Shown here piece after piece: positions 43,275 through 54,269 of a stretch of 64,000 bases of DNA; within the stretch, counting starts at the first letter, position 1; each line of letters starts with the position of its first letter. The notes beneath the pieces were generated by a model. It searched no databases and was not told where the DNA came from. It was given only the letters and a program-made list of their open reading frames with translations. The translations under genes and the position numbers were made by a program. Source of the DNA: Acidiferrimicrobium sp. IK (GTDB lineage Bacteria; Actinomycetota; Acidimicrobiia; Acidimicrobiales; Palsa-688); assembly GCF_025499425.1 (NCBI RefSeq), contig NZ_JAIMCB010000002.1, forward strand, positions 389,688 to 453,687, given 5' to 3'.

Positions 43275-43570
43275 CCCCGCCTGCCTCTCATCCCCGCCCG
43301 GTCGCCGCTGAAATGCGGCCGGTGCGCCGAGCGGATCGTAGCGTCGCAACCCCCGCCGTAGGGTGCATTTCCGGCATCCGCGGGCAAAAGACTGGCTTTT
43401 CTGCTGCGCGCCGTCAGCGGTGGCACGTACGCGCACCGCGGTCTCGGCGCGGTTGATCGCCGCGGCGCAGGCTGCTTGGTCGCGGCCGCGACGCGAGCCC
43501 TCCGACCTTGCCCTTGTCGCGCCTGTTCCTGCCCTTGTCGGGCCTGTCGGGGGCCTTCCGTCTCCGCCCG

Positions 43571-45892
43571 TCAGGAACTGCGGCCGGTGGTCCCCCGGCG
43601 CGGGGTGGAAGCCGCCGCGGTCCGCCGTGGTGAGCGTCGACCAGCGAGGGTGGGCAGCTTGGTCGCTGCGTCCTCGCCCCGCTGCTGCTCGCGCCCCGGC
43701 GTCTCGTCCGCCCCCGGGGGTTGCCCGGTGTCCGGGGCCGGGGCCGGAGCGCGGGACGCCGGCGCCTTGGTGGCCTTGGCCGGCGTCTTCGCCACGGTCT
43801 GGGCGGCCGTGGCGGCCTTGCCTGCGCCGGCCGCCCGGCCGGCGTTGGAGGCCTTGCCGGCGTTGGAGGCCTTGCTCGCGCCGGTGGCCTTGGTCGCGCC
43901 GGCGGCCTTGCCAGCGTTGGAGGCCTTGGTCGCCGGGGACGCTGCCGTGCGTGTCGGGGGCATGAGAGCCGGTGCCGGCTCGGCGGGTGGGGCCTTCGAT
44001 GCGGCAGACCTCGAGGTGGCGGTCCTCTTGGCGGCGGTCCTCTTGCTCGCCTCGGCTGCCGGAGCCTTGTCCGCCGCCTTCGCGGCCTTCGCCGGCGCCT
44101 TCGCGGCCTTCGCCGCCTTCGCCGGCGCGCTGATGGCCTTGGCCGGAGCTTTCACGGCTTTGGCTGGTGTCTTGGCCGGTGCACTGGCGGCTTTGGCCGG
44201 AGCCTTCGTGGCCTTGGATGGGGACTTCCCTGCGGCTTTTGCGGGCGTCTTGGCTGGTGCTGTGCCGGCGGGGGCGTCGGCACTCGCGCCGCCTCTCGCG
44301 TCGGCGCTCGCTTTGGCGCCCCGGAGAGCAGATGCCGCCTTACCTGCCTTGGTTACCGGTCCGGCTGCCTTGCCCGGGCTCTTGGCTGCTCGCTTCGATG
44401 CGCTGCCAGCAGCGGACGGCGATGCGCTCTCCCCGCCGACCGGCGATGCTGCCGCCGGCTCTACGGCCACAGCTTCGCGGGCCTTGGCCCGGGACCTCGT
44501 CGTCTCCGCCGGCACCGCCGGCACCGACTCGCCGCCCTCGGCCGCCTTCTTGGCTGCGGCCTTGCGGGCAGGCGCCTTCTTCGCCCGGAGCGCCTCCATC
44601 CCAGCCCGGCCCGTGGTTCCCTCCGCCGCCGCAGGACCGGCAGGCGCGGCCTGGGGGGAATCCACCCCGGCGGGTGCGGCCTGGGGCGAGGCGGCCTTGC
44701 GCCGCCGCGGGGGAGCCGGGGGCCTTTCGGCGCCGTGCGCCGCACCCTGATCGTCCGCTCCGATCTGAGCGGCGGGCTCTGCCGCCGCCGGCTTCCGGCC
44801 CCGGCGCGACGGCGCCGCAACCACCTCGGCAGCCTCCGCGACGGGAGCCGGCTGCCCGGTCTCCGCGCCGGAGGACCGCCGCCGCGACCGGCTCCGGGTG
44901 GCCTTCGCCGGGGCGGCCTCGGTGTCGTCGTCGGAGCCGACGATCTCAGCCTCGACCGTTTCCTCCGTCGGCCTACCGGCCACTCGGGCGAAGCCGGGGA
45001 GGGCGAGCTCGACGCCCCTCCGGAGCGGGTCGAGCGCCTGGACGACGAAGACCCGGTCCTCCCCCTTGGTGAGCACCTCGCGAGCCGAGCGCGGGGGTGG
45101 CTCCCCCATCGCCGACAGAGGTAGGTAGCAGCGGGTGCCGTCCACGACCACGAACGCGCCGTGCGACGAGAACGAGTCGACGGCGCCGGTCACCTCCGAG
45201 CCAAGCGGATGAGCCGCGATGAAGGTGATGAAGGCCAATGGCTCGTTGACCGGCTCGGCGGGCGGCTCGCTGGTCTTCCGGCGCCGACGGCGTTTGGCGT
45301 CGTCGCTGCTTACGGCTTCCTCGGTGGCCGTCGCGATGGCCGCGGCCACCTTCTTGCCCCGCCTGGGACCTTGATCGCGTCCCCGGGCCGCCGCCATGTC
45401 CAATCCGGTGGCGCTCTCCGGCTCAGGCTGGCGCTTGCGCTTCGCTTCCTTGACCGCCTCCCGGCTCTTCGGGCCGCGCACCGGCGTGCGGGGCGTGAAG
45501 ATCCAGCCGACCCCGGGCACGGGCTTGCCTCCGATGAGGCGGCCGTTGTTGAACAGCCACTCGTACTCGCCGTGGAACTCCTGGAACGAGTCGTTGGACA
45601 GGACCGTCGCTCCGGTCTTGTCGGCGATGCGCAACAAGAAGGCGTCGCCTCGGCCGATGGCGCCCGCCGGCGGAGAGACCACCTCGTTTGCTGCCTCAGC
45701 TTCCTCGAACATCTTGACCTCGGACGGGTCGATGCGATGCGCGAAGGACGCGTCGACCACCACGGTGACGGTGTCATCCGGATATTCGACGAGGAACTCC
45801 CTCACCGCCTGGTCCAGCTGGGCCAGGCTCGGCAAGTTTCGACCTTCGGTTGCAATGTTGGAGCCGTCAACGACGACGTGGCGTCCCTGCAT
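43571..45892 (-). CDS. NYN/PIN-like ribonuclease domain fused to S1 domain and long Lys/Ala-rich (histone H1-like) tail
   Basis: A 773-residue protein in three parts. Residues 1 to about 165 are an NYN (Zc3h12a-like PIN) domain: RHVVVDGSNIATEGRNLPSL with the first catalytic Asp (D9), VVVDASFAHRIDPSE, and GDAFLLRIADKTGATVLSND. An S1-type RNA-binding domain follows near 232-305 (GSEVTGAVDSFSSHGAFVVV). From about 320 to the end the chain is low-complexity Ala/Lys/Pro with AKAPAKA-type repeats, like histone H1 or basic nucleoid tails. An RNase acting on nucleoid-bound or structured RNA is inferred. The ATG at 45892 is the first start fitting the NYN fold. Confidence 0.85.
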   Translation of the reverse strand: MQGRHVVVDGSNIATEGRNLPSLAQLDQAVREFLVEYPDDTVTVVVDASFAHRIDPSEVKMFEEAEAANEVVSPPAGAIGRGDAFLLRIADKTGATVLSNDSFQEFHGEYEWLFNNGRLIGGKPVPGVGWIFTPRTPVRGPKSREAVKEAKRKRQPEPESATGLDMAAARGRDQGPRRGKKVAAAIATATEEAVSSDDAKRRRRRKTSEPPAEPVNEPLAFITFIAAHPLGSEVTGAVDSFSSHGAFVVVDGTRCYLPLSAMGEPPPRSAREVLTKGEDRVFVVQALDPLRRGVELALPGFARVAGRPTEETVEAEIVGSDDDTEAAPAKATRSRSRRRSSGAETGQPAPVAEAAEVVAAPSRRGRKPAAAEPAAQIGADDQGAAHGAERPPAPPRRRKAASPQAAPAGVDSPQAAPAGPAAAEGTTGRAGMEALRAKKAPARKAAAKKAAEGGESVPAVPAETTRSRAKAREAVAVEPAAASPVGGESASPSAAGSASKRAAKSPGKAAGPVTKAGKAASALRGAKASADARGGASADAPAGTAPAKTPAKAAGKSPSKATKAPAKAASAPAKTPAKAVKAPAKAISAPAKAAKAAKAPAKAAKAADKAPAAEASKRTAAKRTATSRSAASKAPPAEPAPALMPPTRTAASPATKASNAGKAAGATKATGASKASNAGKASNAGRAAGAGKAATAAQTVAKTPAKATKAPASRAPAPAPDTGQPPGADETPGREQQRGEDAATKLPTLAGRRSPRRTAAASTPRRGTTGRSS

Positions 45893-45940
45893 GTTGCCTA
45901 TGAGTTTGGCATCTGGGGCCCTCCAACTGAGGGAGCCTCG

Positions 45941-45946
45941 TAGAGT
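45941..45946 (+). promoter_or_regulatory. -10 element TAGAGT for the M20 peptidase/HAD operon
   Basis: TAGAGT ends 6 nt before the GTG at 45953, in the 60-nt divergent gap with the NYN-S1 gene. Confidence 0.55.
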
Positions 45947-45952
45947 ACGGCC

Positions 45953-47326
45953 GTGTCCGAGACTCCCAGCGCCAGTGATTCCTCTTCCGGAAGCAGTGAT
46001 TTGGCCACCGGCGAGGTCACCGAGCTGCTCCAACAACTGATCCGAAACGGCTGCGTCAACGACGGTGGAGAGGCCTCTGGGCACGAGACCCGGTCGTCCG
46101 ACGTGCTGCGCAGCTACCTCGAAGGAACCGGCCTGGACCTCGAAGCCTACGAGCCCCGCCCCGGCCGGTCCTCGCTCGTCGCCCGCATCGAGGGCACCGA
46201 CCCACAAGCACCATCCCTGATGCTGATGGGCCACACCGACGTCGTCCCGGTCACCGAGGAACGCTGGCGGCGGGACCCCTTCGGCGGGGAGCTGGTCGAC
46301 GGCGAGGTTTGGGGTCGGGGCGCAGTCGACATGCTCGACCTCACGTCGTCGATGGCAGTGGCCTTCTCCCGCCTGGCCCGCTCCGGTTGGCGGCCGCGGG
46401 GAACGCTGATCTATCTCGCAGTCGCCGACGAAGAAGCCCTTGGCGCCTGGGGCGCCGACTGGCTCTGCACCCACCAGCTCGACGCGGTCCGCTCCGACTA
46501 CGTCGTCACCGAACCCGGAGGGACCCGCATCGCCGGCCGGGACGGCTGGCGTCTCCCCGTGGTCACCGGCGAGAAGGGGACCTACTGGGTCCGCCTCCGG
46601 GTTGCAGGCACCCCCGGGCACGGCAGCCAGCCATGGCACACCGACAACGCCCTCGTCACGGCCGCGCAGGTCGTCTCACGCATCGCCAGCTACCAGCCCG
46701 CCACCCAGATCCACGACGCTTGGCGCCGCTTCGTCGACGGCGCCGACTGGGACCCCGACGTCAAGGCTGCGCTCGTCGACCCGGCGCGGCTGGAGGCGGC
46801 GCTCGGCCAGCTCCCCCTCGGCACCGCCCGCATGGTCCACGCCTGCACCCACACCACCTTCTCACCCAACGTGGTGCAGGGCGGGAAGAAGACCAACGTG
46901 ATCCCCGACGAAGTGGTCCTCGACGTCGACATCCGGACTCTTCCCGGACAGCAGGGCACGGACATCCAGGCCATGCTCGACGAGGCCCTCGGCGACCTGC
47001 GACCGCGCGTCACCGTCGAGCTGGTGGCAGACGACCCATCCACTGCGTCGCCGCTCGACACGCCGCTTTGGGACAGCCTGGCACGGGTCACCGCTGGGCT
47101 GGTTCCGGGCAGCGCCCTGATCCCGACCATGACCGCCGGCGCCACCGACGCCCGGTTTTTCCGGCGCATCGGCGCCACGTCCTACGGTTTCGGGCTGCTC
47201 AGCGAGAAGATCGGATTCGAGCAGTACATGGGCATGTTCCACGGCGACGATGAGCGGGTCGACGTCGAGTCGCTGCGGCTCTGCGCCGATCTCTACGAAG
47301 CGCTGGCCCGGGACCTGCTGTCGTGA
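45953..47326 (+). CDS. M20/M25/M40-family metallohydrolase (ArgE/DapE-like)
   Basis: A 457-residue di-zinc amidohydrolase. Metal ligands and catalytic residues are visible in MGHTDVVPV, WGRGAVDMLD, ADEEALGAWGADWL and VTEPGG. The dimerisation lid starts VTGEKGTYWVRLRVAGTPGH. TFSPNVVQGGKKTNVIPDEV and FHGDDERVDVESL (final His ligand) are typical of carboxypeptidase- or deacylase-type members. Substrate is unknown. The first 20 residues are Ser-rich and variable. The GTG start follows TAGAGT by 6 nt. It overlaps the HAD gene by 4 nt. Confidence 0.92.
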   Translation: MSETPSASDSSSGSSDLATGEVTELLQQLIRNGCVNDGGEASGHETRSSDVLRSYLEGTGLDLEAYEPRPGRSSLVARIEGTDPQAPSLMLMGHTDVVPVTEERWRRDPFGGELVDGEVWGRGAVDMLDLTSSMAVAFSRLARSGWRPRGTLIYLAVADEEALGAWGADWLCTHQLDAVRSDYVVTEPGGTRIAGRDGWRLPVVTGEKGTYWVRLRVAGTPGHGSQPWHTDNALVTAAQVVSRIASYQPATQIHDAWRRFVDGADWDPDVKAALVDPARLEAALGQLPLGTARMVHACTHTTFSPNVVQGGKKTNVIPDEVVLDVDIRTLPGQQGTDIQAMLDEALGDLRPRVTVELVADDPSTASPLDTPLWDSLARVTAGLVPGSALIPTMTAGATDARFFRRIGATSYGFGLLSEKIGFEQYMGMFHGDDERVDVESLRLCADLYEALARDLLS

Positions 47327-47946
47327 GTGGCGGGATCCGTGCGGTCCTGTGGGATTTCGGCGGGGTCATCACAACCAGCCCCTTCGAACGCTTCGCCCGC
47401 TACGAGGACGCCAACGGCCTGCCGCTCGGCTTCCTCCGAGGCCTCAACTCGCTCAACCCTGACACCAACGCGTGGTCGCAGTTGGAGCGGGGCGCCATAG
47501 ACGTCGACACGTTCGTGGATCTCTACGAACGGGAGGCCGAGACGGCCGGCGGCAAGATCGACGCTCGAGCGGTGCTCGACGTCGTCGCCGGCGAGATCCG
47601 CCCGGCCATGGTCGAGGCGGTCCGCCGATGCCACGACCGGATGAAGACAGCCCTCCTGACCAACAACTTCAGCGTCGGCGGGGCCGCCGTCGACTACGGA
47701 GACACCCTCGATCACTTCGACCTGGTACTCGAGTCCTCCCGAGCCGGTGTGCGCAAGCCGGATCCCCGCTTCTACGAGATGGCCTGCGCGGAGCTGGGGA
47801 TCGAGCCCGGCGACGCAGTGTTCCTCGACGATCTCGGCATCAACCTCAAGCCGGCCCGCCACATGGGCATGCGAACGATCAAAGTCGTCGATCCGCAGCA
47901 GGCGCTCGACGAGTTGGAGCAGCTCGTCGGCTTCGCCCTCCGCTGA
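47323..47946 (+). CDS. HAD-superfamily hydrolase, subclass IA
   Basis: A 207-residue HAD protein. Motif I is VLWDFGGVIT: the nucleophile Asp is present but the usual second Asp (position +2) is Gly, as in the DFGGV subgroup related to soluble epoxide hydrolase N-domains and ACAD10. Motif II is ALLTNN, motif III lysine is in GVRKPDPRFYEMA, and motif IV is VFLDDLGINLKPARHMGM. The altered motif I leaves the reaction uncertain. Its GTG overlaps the peptidase stop as GTGA. Confidence 0.9.
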   Translation: MSGGIRAVLWDFGGVITTSPFERFARYEDANGLPLGFLRGLNSLNPDTNAWSQLERGAIDVDTFVDLYEREAETAGGKIDARAVLDVVAGEIRPAMVEAVRRCHDRMKTALLTNNFSVGGAAVDYGDTLDHFDLVLESSRAGVRKPDPRFYEMACAELGIEPGDAVFLDDLGINLKPARHMGMRTIKVVDPQQALDELEQLVGFALR

Positions 47947-48029
47947 GCCCCGGCGCGACCGTCGCGCACTCGCGCACCCGCGCTGAGCGCCCCGTCTCGC
48001 GCCCTCGCCGAACGCCCGACGCGCGCCAT

Positions 48030-48066
48030 GGCGCGATATGGGTCTCCATCAGTACCATTTCGCGCC
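48030..48066. repeat. 12-bp inverted repeat between convergent HAD and kgd genes
   Basis: GGCGCGATATGG (48030-48041) pairs with CCATTTCGCGCC (48055-48066) with one mismatch and a 13-base loop. It lies about 84 nt after the HAD stop, so it may be its terminator or a protein-binding site. Confidence 0.5.
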
Positions 48067-48150
48067 TGGCGCGGTTTAGCCCGACCCGACCCGCCACCGG
48101 GGGCCCGGAGCCGTGGCCCGTGACGGGCCACGGACCAACGGACGGACAGC

Positions 48151-48230
48151 GGACAGGCGGACGGACACGCGGACAGGCGGACGAACAGGCGGACAGGCGG
48201 ACGGACACGCGGACAGGCGGACGAACAGGC
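48151..48230. repeat. Perfect 40-bp tandem duplication with internal 20-bp and about 10-bp periods
   Basis: Bases 48151-48190 are repeated exactly at 48191-48230. Each 40-mer is itself two related 20-mers beginning GGACAGGCGG. Degenerate copies of the GGAC-GGCGG unit extend on both sides (about 48131-48257). The block lies in the 325-nt non-coding gap between HAD and kgd and has no supported reading frame. Confidence 0.9.
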
Positions 48231-48271
48231 GGACCAGCGGACGGGCAGGCGGACTGGCGCGCCAGCCGGCG

Positions 48272-51200
48272 CTACGAGACCCGGAGGGCTCGAGCGAGGA
48301 GGTCGGCCTGCTCCAGCTCGTGCATCGCGTGGCTGCCGGTGGCCGGCGAGCCCGACGCCACCCGGCTGACCTGCTCGAAGCGGTAGTCGCCGCCGAGCAG
48401 TCGGGCCAGGCGGTCGCGCACGAAGCCCCAGGCGCCCATGTTCTCCGGCTCCTCTTGCAGCCACACCACTGAGTTGGCTGCGGGGTACGAGCCGACGATC
48501 GCGGCGATGTCCTCCTCCGGCCACGGATGCAGCTGCTCGACGCGCACGACCGCGACCCCAGCCGTCGCCGAGCCGCCAGACGACCCCGACCCTCCGGCGG
48601 CCGCCTTGTCGCGGGCCACCATCGCGTCGAGCGCCACCTTGCCAGTCGCCAGGATCACCCGGGTGACCGACGAGCGGTCGGTGACTCCCGGGTCGTCGAG
48701 GACCTCGCGGAAGGAGCCGGTGGCCAGCTCGTCGACCTTGGAGTACGCCTCGCGGCCCCGCAGGTAGCGCTTGGGGGTGAACAGCACCAGCGGCTTGCGG
48801 CTGGGATGCATGACCTGCCGGCGCAGGAGGTGGAACAACTGGGCCGCGGTCGTCACGTCGGCGACTTGGAGGTTGTCCTCCGCACAGAGGTCGAGGAACC
48901 GCTCCATCCGCGCCGACGAGTGCTCCGCGCCCTGCCCTTCGTAGCCGTGGGGAAGGAGGAGAGTCAGGCCCGACGTCTGGTTCCACTTGATCTCGGCCGC
49001 GGCCAGGAACTGGTCGATGATGATCTGCGCCCCGTTGACGAAGTCACCAAACTGGGCCTCCCACGCCACCAGCCCGTCCGCCTGGACCAGCGAGTAGCCG
49101 TACTCGAAGCCGAGAGCGGCGTACTCCGACAGCAGCGAGTCGTAAATGTCGAAGCGCCCGGCCGGGACCGTCGCAGCGCCCGCCGCGGACGACGATCCTG
49201 CTGTCACCCCCGTCGACAGGTGAGCAAGGGGGATGTACTCGGCGCCGGTGCGGTAGTCGACCAAAGCGGCGTTGCGATGCCCGAAGGTGCCTCGCCGGGT
49301 GTCCTGCCCGGAGAGCCGCACGCTGTGCCCCTCGACGAGGAGCGTGCCGTAGGCCAGCGCCTCGCCGAGCGCCCAGTCGACGTCGCCGCCGGCCCACAGC
49401 TTCTGGCGGGCGTCGAAGACCTTGAGCAGCTTGGGGTGAACGGTGAACCCGTCGGGATAGGTGTGGAGGCTCTGCACCAGCCGCTCGAGCACCTCGACGT
49501 CGACGCCGGTCGGGATCCGGGCCAGCACCGGGGCCGGCTCGGGCGGCGGCGGCAGCTCGGTCGGCTTCGGGGGGGCCGATGCCCGGGTCTCGTCGAGGGC
49601 CGCCTGAAGCCGGGCGGAGAAGTCCCGCAGGGCGTCCTCTGCTTCGTCCAGGGTGATGTCGCCCCGGCGGACCAGCGCCTCGGTGTAGAGCTTGCGGACG
49701 CTGCGGTGCTGCTTGATGAGCTGGTAGAGCAGCGGCTGGGTGAGGGAAGGGTCGTCCTGCTCGTTGTGACCGAAACGGCGGTAGCAGACCATGTCGATCA
49801 CGACGTCTTTGTGGAACGCCTGACGGAACGCGAACGCCAGCCGGCCGACCCGGACGCACGCCTCCGGGTCGTCGCCGTTCACGTGGAAGATCGGGGCCTG
49901 CACCATCTTGGCGACGTCGGTGGCGTAGATCGACGAGCGGGCCGACTCCGGGTTGGTGGTGAAACCCAACTGGTTGTTGATGACTAGGTGGACCGTTCCG
50001 CCGGTTTCGTAGCCCGGCAGCGCGGACATGTTGAGCGTCTCGGCGACGACGCCTTGCCCGGCGAAGGCCGCGTCGCCGTGGATCAGCAGCGGCAGCACCG
50101 GGTGGACACCGGCGTCGGCGGCACCCGATTCGGGGTCCGAGGAGGAGCTGACCGAGCCGGGCGAGCCTAGGGCGCGGTCCTGGTAGGCCCGGGCCATGCC
50201 CTCCACGACGGGGTCGACGGCCTCGAGGTGAGAAGGGTTGGAGGAGAGCACCACGTCTAGCGGCGTGCCGGACCGGCCGGTGAAGGTGCCTCGAAAACCC
50301 TTGTGGTACTTGACGTCGCCGGATCCCTGCACGGTTCCGGGGTCGATGTTGCCCTCGAACTCCTCGAACAGGTCGCCGTAGCGCTTGCCGACGATGTTGA
50401 TCAAGACGTTGAGCCGCCCCCGGTGGGCCATCCCGAGCACGGCGTGCTGCTGTCCGGCGACTGCCGCGTCGTCGAGGATGGCGTCGATCAGCGGGATGGC
50501 CGACTCGCCGCCCTCGAGGCCGAAGCGCTTCTGGCCGATGTACTTGGTGTTGAGGAACTGCTCGAGGGCCTCGGCGGCGTTGAGCCGGCCGAGGATCCAT
50601 CGGTGCTCCTCGGAGGCCAAGGTGGTCGAGACCCCCTCGACGTGCTCTTGGATCCATCGCTTCTGATCCGGGTCCTGGATGTGCATGTACTCGACGCCGA
50701 CGGTGCGGCAGTACGCGTCGCGCAGCACGCCGAGGATGTCGCCGAGCTTGCGCCGCTCGATGGCGTCGCCGCTGCCGAGGCCGCCGGTGACGAACTCCCG
50801 GTCCAGGTCCCACACCGTGAGCCCGTAGGTCGCGGGGTCGAGCTCCGCGTGCATCTGCGGGGCCTTCCAGTCGAGCGGGTCGAGGTGGGCGATGAGATGA
50901 CCCCTCACCCGGTACATGTTGATCAGGTGGTCGACACGGATCTGCTTGACCAGGTGGGTGTCGGACCCGTCGGCCAGGTCGTTGGAGTCGGTGCGCAACG
51001 CCACCGACTCGTAGGGGACGCCCATGGCCCGGAAGACGTCCTCGTAGAAGCCGTCGGCGCCGGTAAGAAGCTGGTGGATCTTCTGGAGGAACAGCCCGGA
51101 CTCGGCGCCCTGGATGATCCGGTGGTCGTAGGTGGAGGTGATGCTGACGACCTTGGAGACCCCGAGCTCGGCCAGCACCCGGGGGTCGGCGGCCTGCCAC

Positions 51201-52147
51201 TCGGCGGGATAGTCGATCGTGCCGACGCCGATGATGGCGCCCTGGCCGGGCATCAGCCGGGGCACTGACTGAACGGTCCCGATGGTGCCGGGGTTGGTGA
51301 GGCTGACGGTGGCCCCGGCGAAGTCGTCGGCGGCGATCTTGTTGGTGCGGACCTTGCGGATCAGCTCCTCGTAGGCCTGCCAGAAACCGCGGAAGTCGTA
51401 GGTGTCGGCGTCGCGGATGACCGGGACGAGAAGCATCCTGCTGCCGTCGGACTTCTGGGTGTCCACGGCGATTCCGAGCCCCACGTGCGGATGGTGGACC
51501 ACGGCGGGCGCGGCCTTGGCGTCGCCGGCCGGGGCCGGGACGAACGTCGAGTTGAGCGACGGCACCGACTGCAGCGCCCGCACGACGGCGTAGCCGATCA
51601 GGTGGGTGAAGCTGACCTTGCCGGCGGTGCCCGAGCGGCTCAGCTGGTTGTTGAGGATCTTGCGGTTGACCTCCAGCAGGCGGGCGGGCACGACCCGGAA
51701 GCTGGTAGCTGTCGGTACTTCCAAGCTGGCCGCCATGTTGGCCACGATCCGGGCCGCGGCACCGCGAAGCGGGGTGCCCTCCGGCGCTGCCGCCGGCGCC
51801 GGTGCGGGCGCGCCGGCTGGGGCGCTTCCGTTGGCGGGGGCGGCGGGTGCAGGTGCAGGTGCAGGTGCAGGTGCGGCGCTGGCGGGCGCGGCGCCGTTCG
51901 CGGCAGCGGGCGCCGGCGCGGCGGTGGCCACCGCGGTGACGCTTTCCTGGTCCTCGTCGTCGTCCTCGGGCGCCGGCTGGTTCAGCGTCGGGCGGGCCAG
52001 GTTGGCGCCCCCCGGTCGGTAACCCCGGAAGAACTCCCTCCAGCTGTCGCTGACAGAGGCTGGGTCGTTCCGGTACTGCTCGTACATCTCGTCGACCAGC
52101 CAGGCATTGGGGCCGAACGCATCGCGGGGGGAGTCGTCGGGTGGCAT
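48272..52147 (-). CDS. kgd: Multifunctional 2-oxoglutarate metabolism enzyme (E2/E1 fusion, Kgd)
   Basis: A 1291-residue actinobacterial fusion that decarboxylates 2-oxoglutarate and serves in the 2-oxoglutarate dehydrogenase complex and carboligation. The N-terminal segment is [21 protein letters not shown] long Pro/Ala linker replaces a lipoyl domain. The E2-type acyltransferase domain (about 125-350) has [20 protein letters not shown]. The E1 thiamine-diphosphate domain follows with [40 protein letters not shown] and [20 protein letters not shown]. The ATG at 52147 has GGAGGG upstream and fits the family start. Divergent ettA lies 91 nt away. Confidence 0.97.
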   Translation of the reverse strand: MPPDDSPRDAFGPNAWLVDEMYEQYRNDPASVSDSWREFFRGYRPGGANLARPTLNQPAPEDDDEDQESVTAVATAAPAPAAANGAAPASAAPAPAPAPAPAAPANGSAPAGAPAPAPAAAPEGTPLRGAAARIVANMAASLEVPTATSFRVVPARLLEVNRKILNNQLSRSGTAGKVSFTHLIGYAVVRALQSVPSLNSTFVPAPAGDAKAAPAVVHHPHVGLGIAVDTQKSDGSRMLLVPVIRDADTYDFRGFWQAYEELIRKVRTNKIAADDFAGATVSLTNPGTIGTVQSVPRLMPGQGAIIGVGTIDYPAEWQAADPRVLAELGVSKVVSITSTYDHRIIQGAESGLFLQKIHQLLTGADGFYEDVFRAMGVPYESVALRTDSNDLADGSDTHLVKQIRVDHLINMYRVRGHLIAHLDPLDWKAPQMHAELDPATYGLTVWDLDREFVTGGLGSGDAIERRKLGDILGVLRDAYCRTVGVEYMHIQDPDQKRWIQEHVEGVSTTLASEEHRWILGRLNAAEALEQFLNTKYIGQKRFGLEGGESAIPLIDAILDDAAVAGQQHAVLGMAHRGRLNVLINIVGKRYGDLFEEFEGNIDPGTVQGSGDVKYHKGFRGTFTGRSGTPLDVVLSSNPSHLEAVDPVVEGMARAYQDRALGSPGSVSSSSDPESGAADAGVHPVLPLLIHGDAAFAGQGVVAETLNMSALPGYETGGTVHLVINNQLGFTTNPESARSSIYATDVAKMVQAPIFHVNGDDPEACVRVGRLAFAFRQAFHKDVVIDMVCYRRFGHNEQDDPSLTQPLLYQLIKQHRSVRKLYTEALVRRGDITLDEAEDALRDFSARLQAALDETRASAPPKPTELPPPPEPAPVLARIPTGVDVEVLERLVQSLHTYPDGFTVHPKLLKVFDARQKLWAGGDVDWALGEALAYGTLLVEGHSVRLSGQDTRRGTFGHRNAALVDYRTGAEYIPLAHLSTGVTAGSSSAAGAATVPAGRFDIYDSLLSEYAALGFEYGYSLVQADGLVAWEAQFGDFVNGAQIIIDQFLAAAEIKWNQTSGLTLLLPHGYEGQGAEHSSARMERFLDLCAEDNLQVADVTTAAQLFHLLRRQVMHPSRKPLVLFTPKRYLRGREAYSKVDELATGSFREVLDDPGVTDRSSVTRVILATGKVALDAMVARDKAAAGGSGSSGGSATAGVAVVRVEQLHPWPEEDIAAIVGSYPAANSVVWLQEEPENMGAWGFVRDRLARLLGGDYRFEQVSRVASGSPATGSHAMHELEQADLLARALRVS

Positions 52148-52238
52148 CGCCCTCCAGAGTACGACCGCGGCCACGCTGCGGGCACGGAGGCCAGGACCCG
52201 GGCCCGTGGACGGCGTCTCACCGGGCACACTGGGGGGC

Positions 52239-53918
<1,680 letters not shown>

Positions 53919-53971
53919 CGGGCTGGGATCTGGTGCTTCAGCGCCGGTGAGGGCCGGCCGATACACCGCCC

Positions 53972-54232
53972 ATGACCGCCCAAACTACGACCTTCGCCGC
54001 GGCGGCGGTCGTCTCTCCGACACCCCGGGTCAGCCGCGCCGCTGACCGCTCCATCGATCCCGGCAACGACGCGGTGTGCGCCCGCTGCCGGGAACGGATC
54101 AAGTTCTCGGCCCGCTCCCAGGCCCGCCAGGTGATCGCCAACGTGTATCAAGACGGGCGCTGGCAGCGAGTCGAGCATTACCACGCCCTCTGCTACGCCG
54201 ACGTCGGCCGGCCGTACGGGGAAGCGGTCTGA
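53972..54232 (+). CDS. Small Cys/His protein, possible zinc-binding, unknown function
   Basis: An 86-residue protein with an Ala/Thr-rich N-terminus followed by VCARCRERIKFSARSQARQV and a final HYHALCYADVGRPYG. The CxxC and HxxxC groups could form a zinc site. Similar short proteins are found in Actinobacteria without known role. It is 53 nt after ettA in the same direction. Confidence 0.65.
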   Translation: MTAQTTTFAAAAVVSPTPRVSRAADRSIDPGNDAVCARCRERIKFSARSQARQVIANVYQDGRWQRVEHYHALCYADVGRPYGEAV

Positions 54233-54255
54233 GCCGCCGGTCGGGGGACCTCCGG

Positions 54256-54261
54256 TAGCGT
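54256..54261 (+). promoter_or_regulatory. -10 element TAGCGT for the alpha/beta hydrolase
   Basis: TAGCGT ends 8 nt before the GTG at 54270. Confidence 0.45.
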
Positions 54262-54269
54262 CCCCGCCA

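Noticed and set aside
43770..44300. Repeated 18-bp-like DNA units as a mobile or satellite repeat
   Set aside because: They are in frame and encode the Ala/Lys tail of the NYN-S1 protein, so protein composition explains them.
48131..48257. Possible CRISPR array in the repeat block
   Set aside because: Units are contiguous tandem copies without unique spacers and no cas gene is present.
48527..49987. 486-residue plus-strand open frame inside kgd
   Set aside because: Antisense to conserved thiamine-diphosphate domain sequence; composition is Arg/Gly/Leu-rich as expected for a high-GC shadow.
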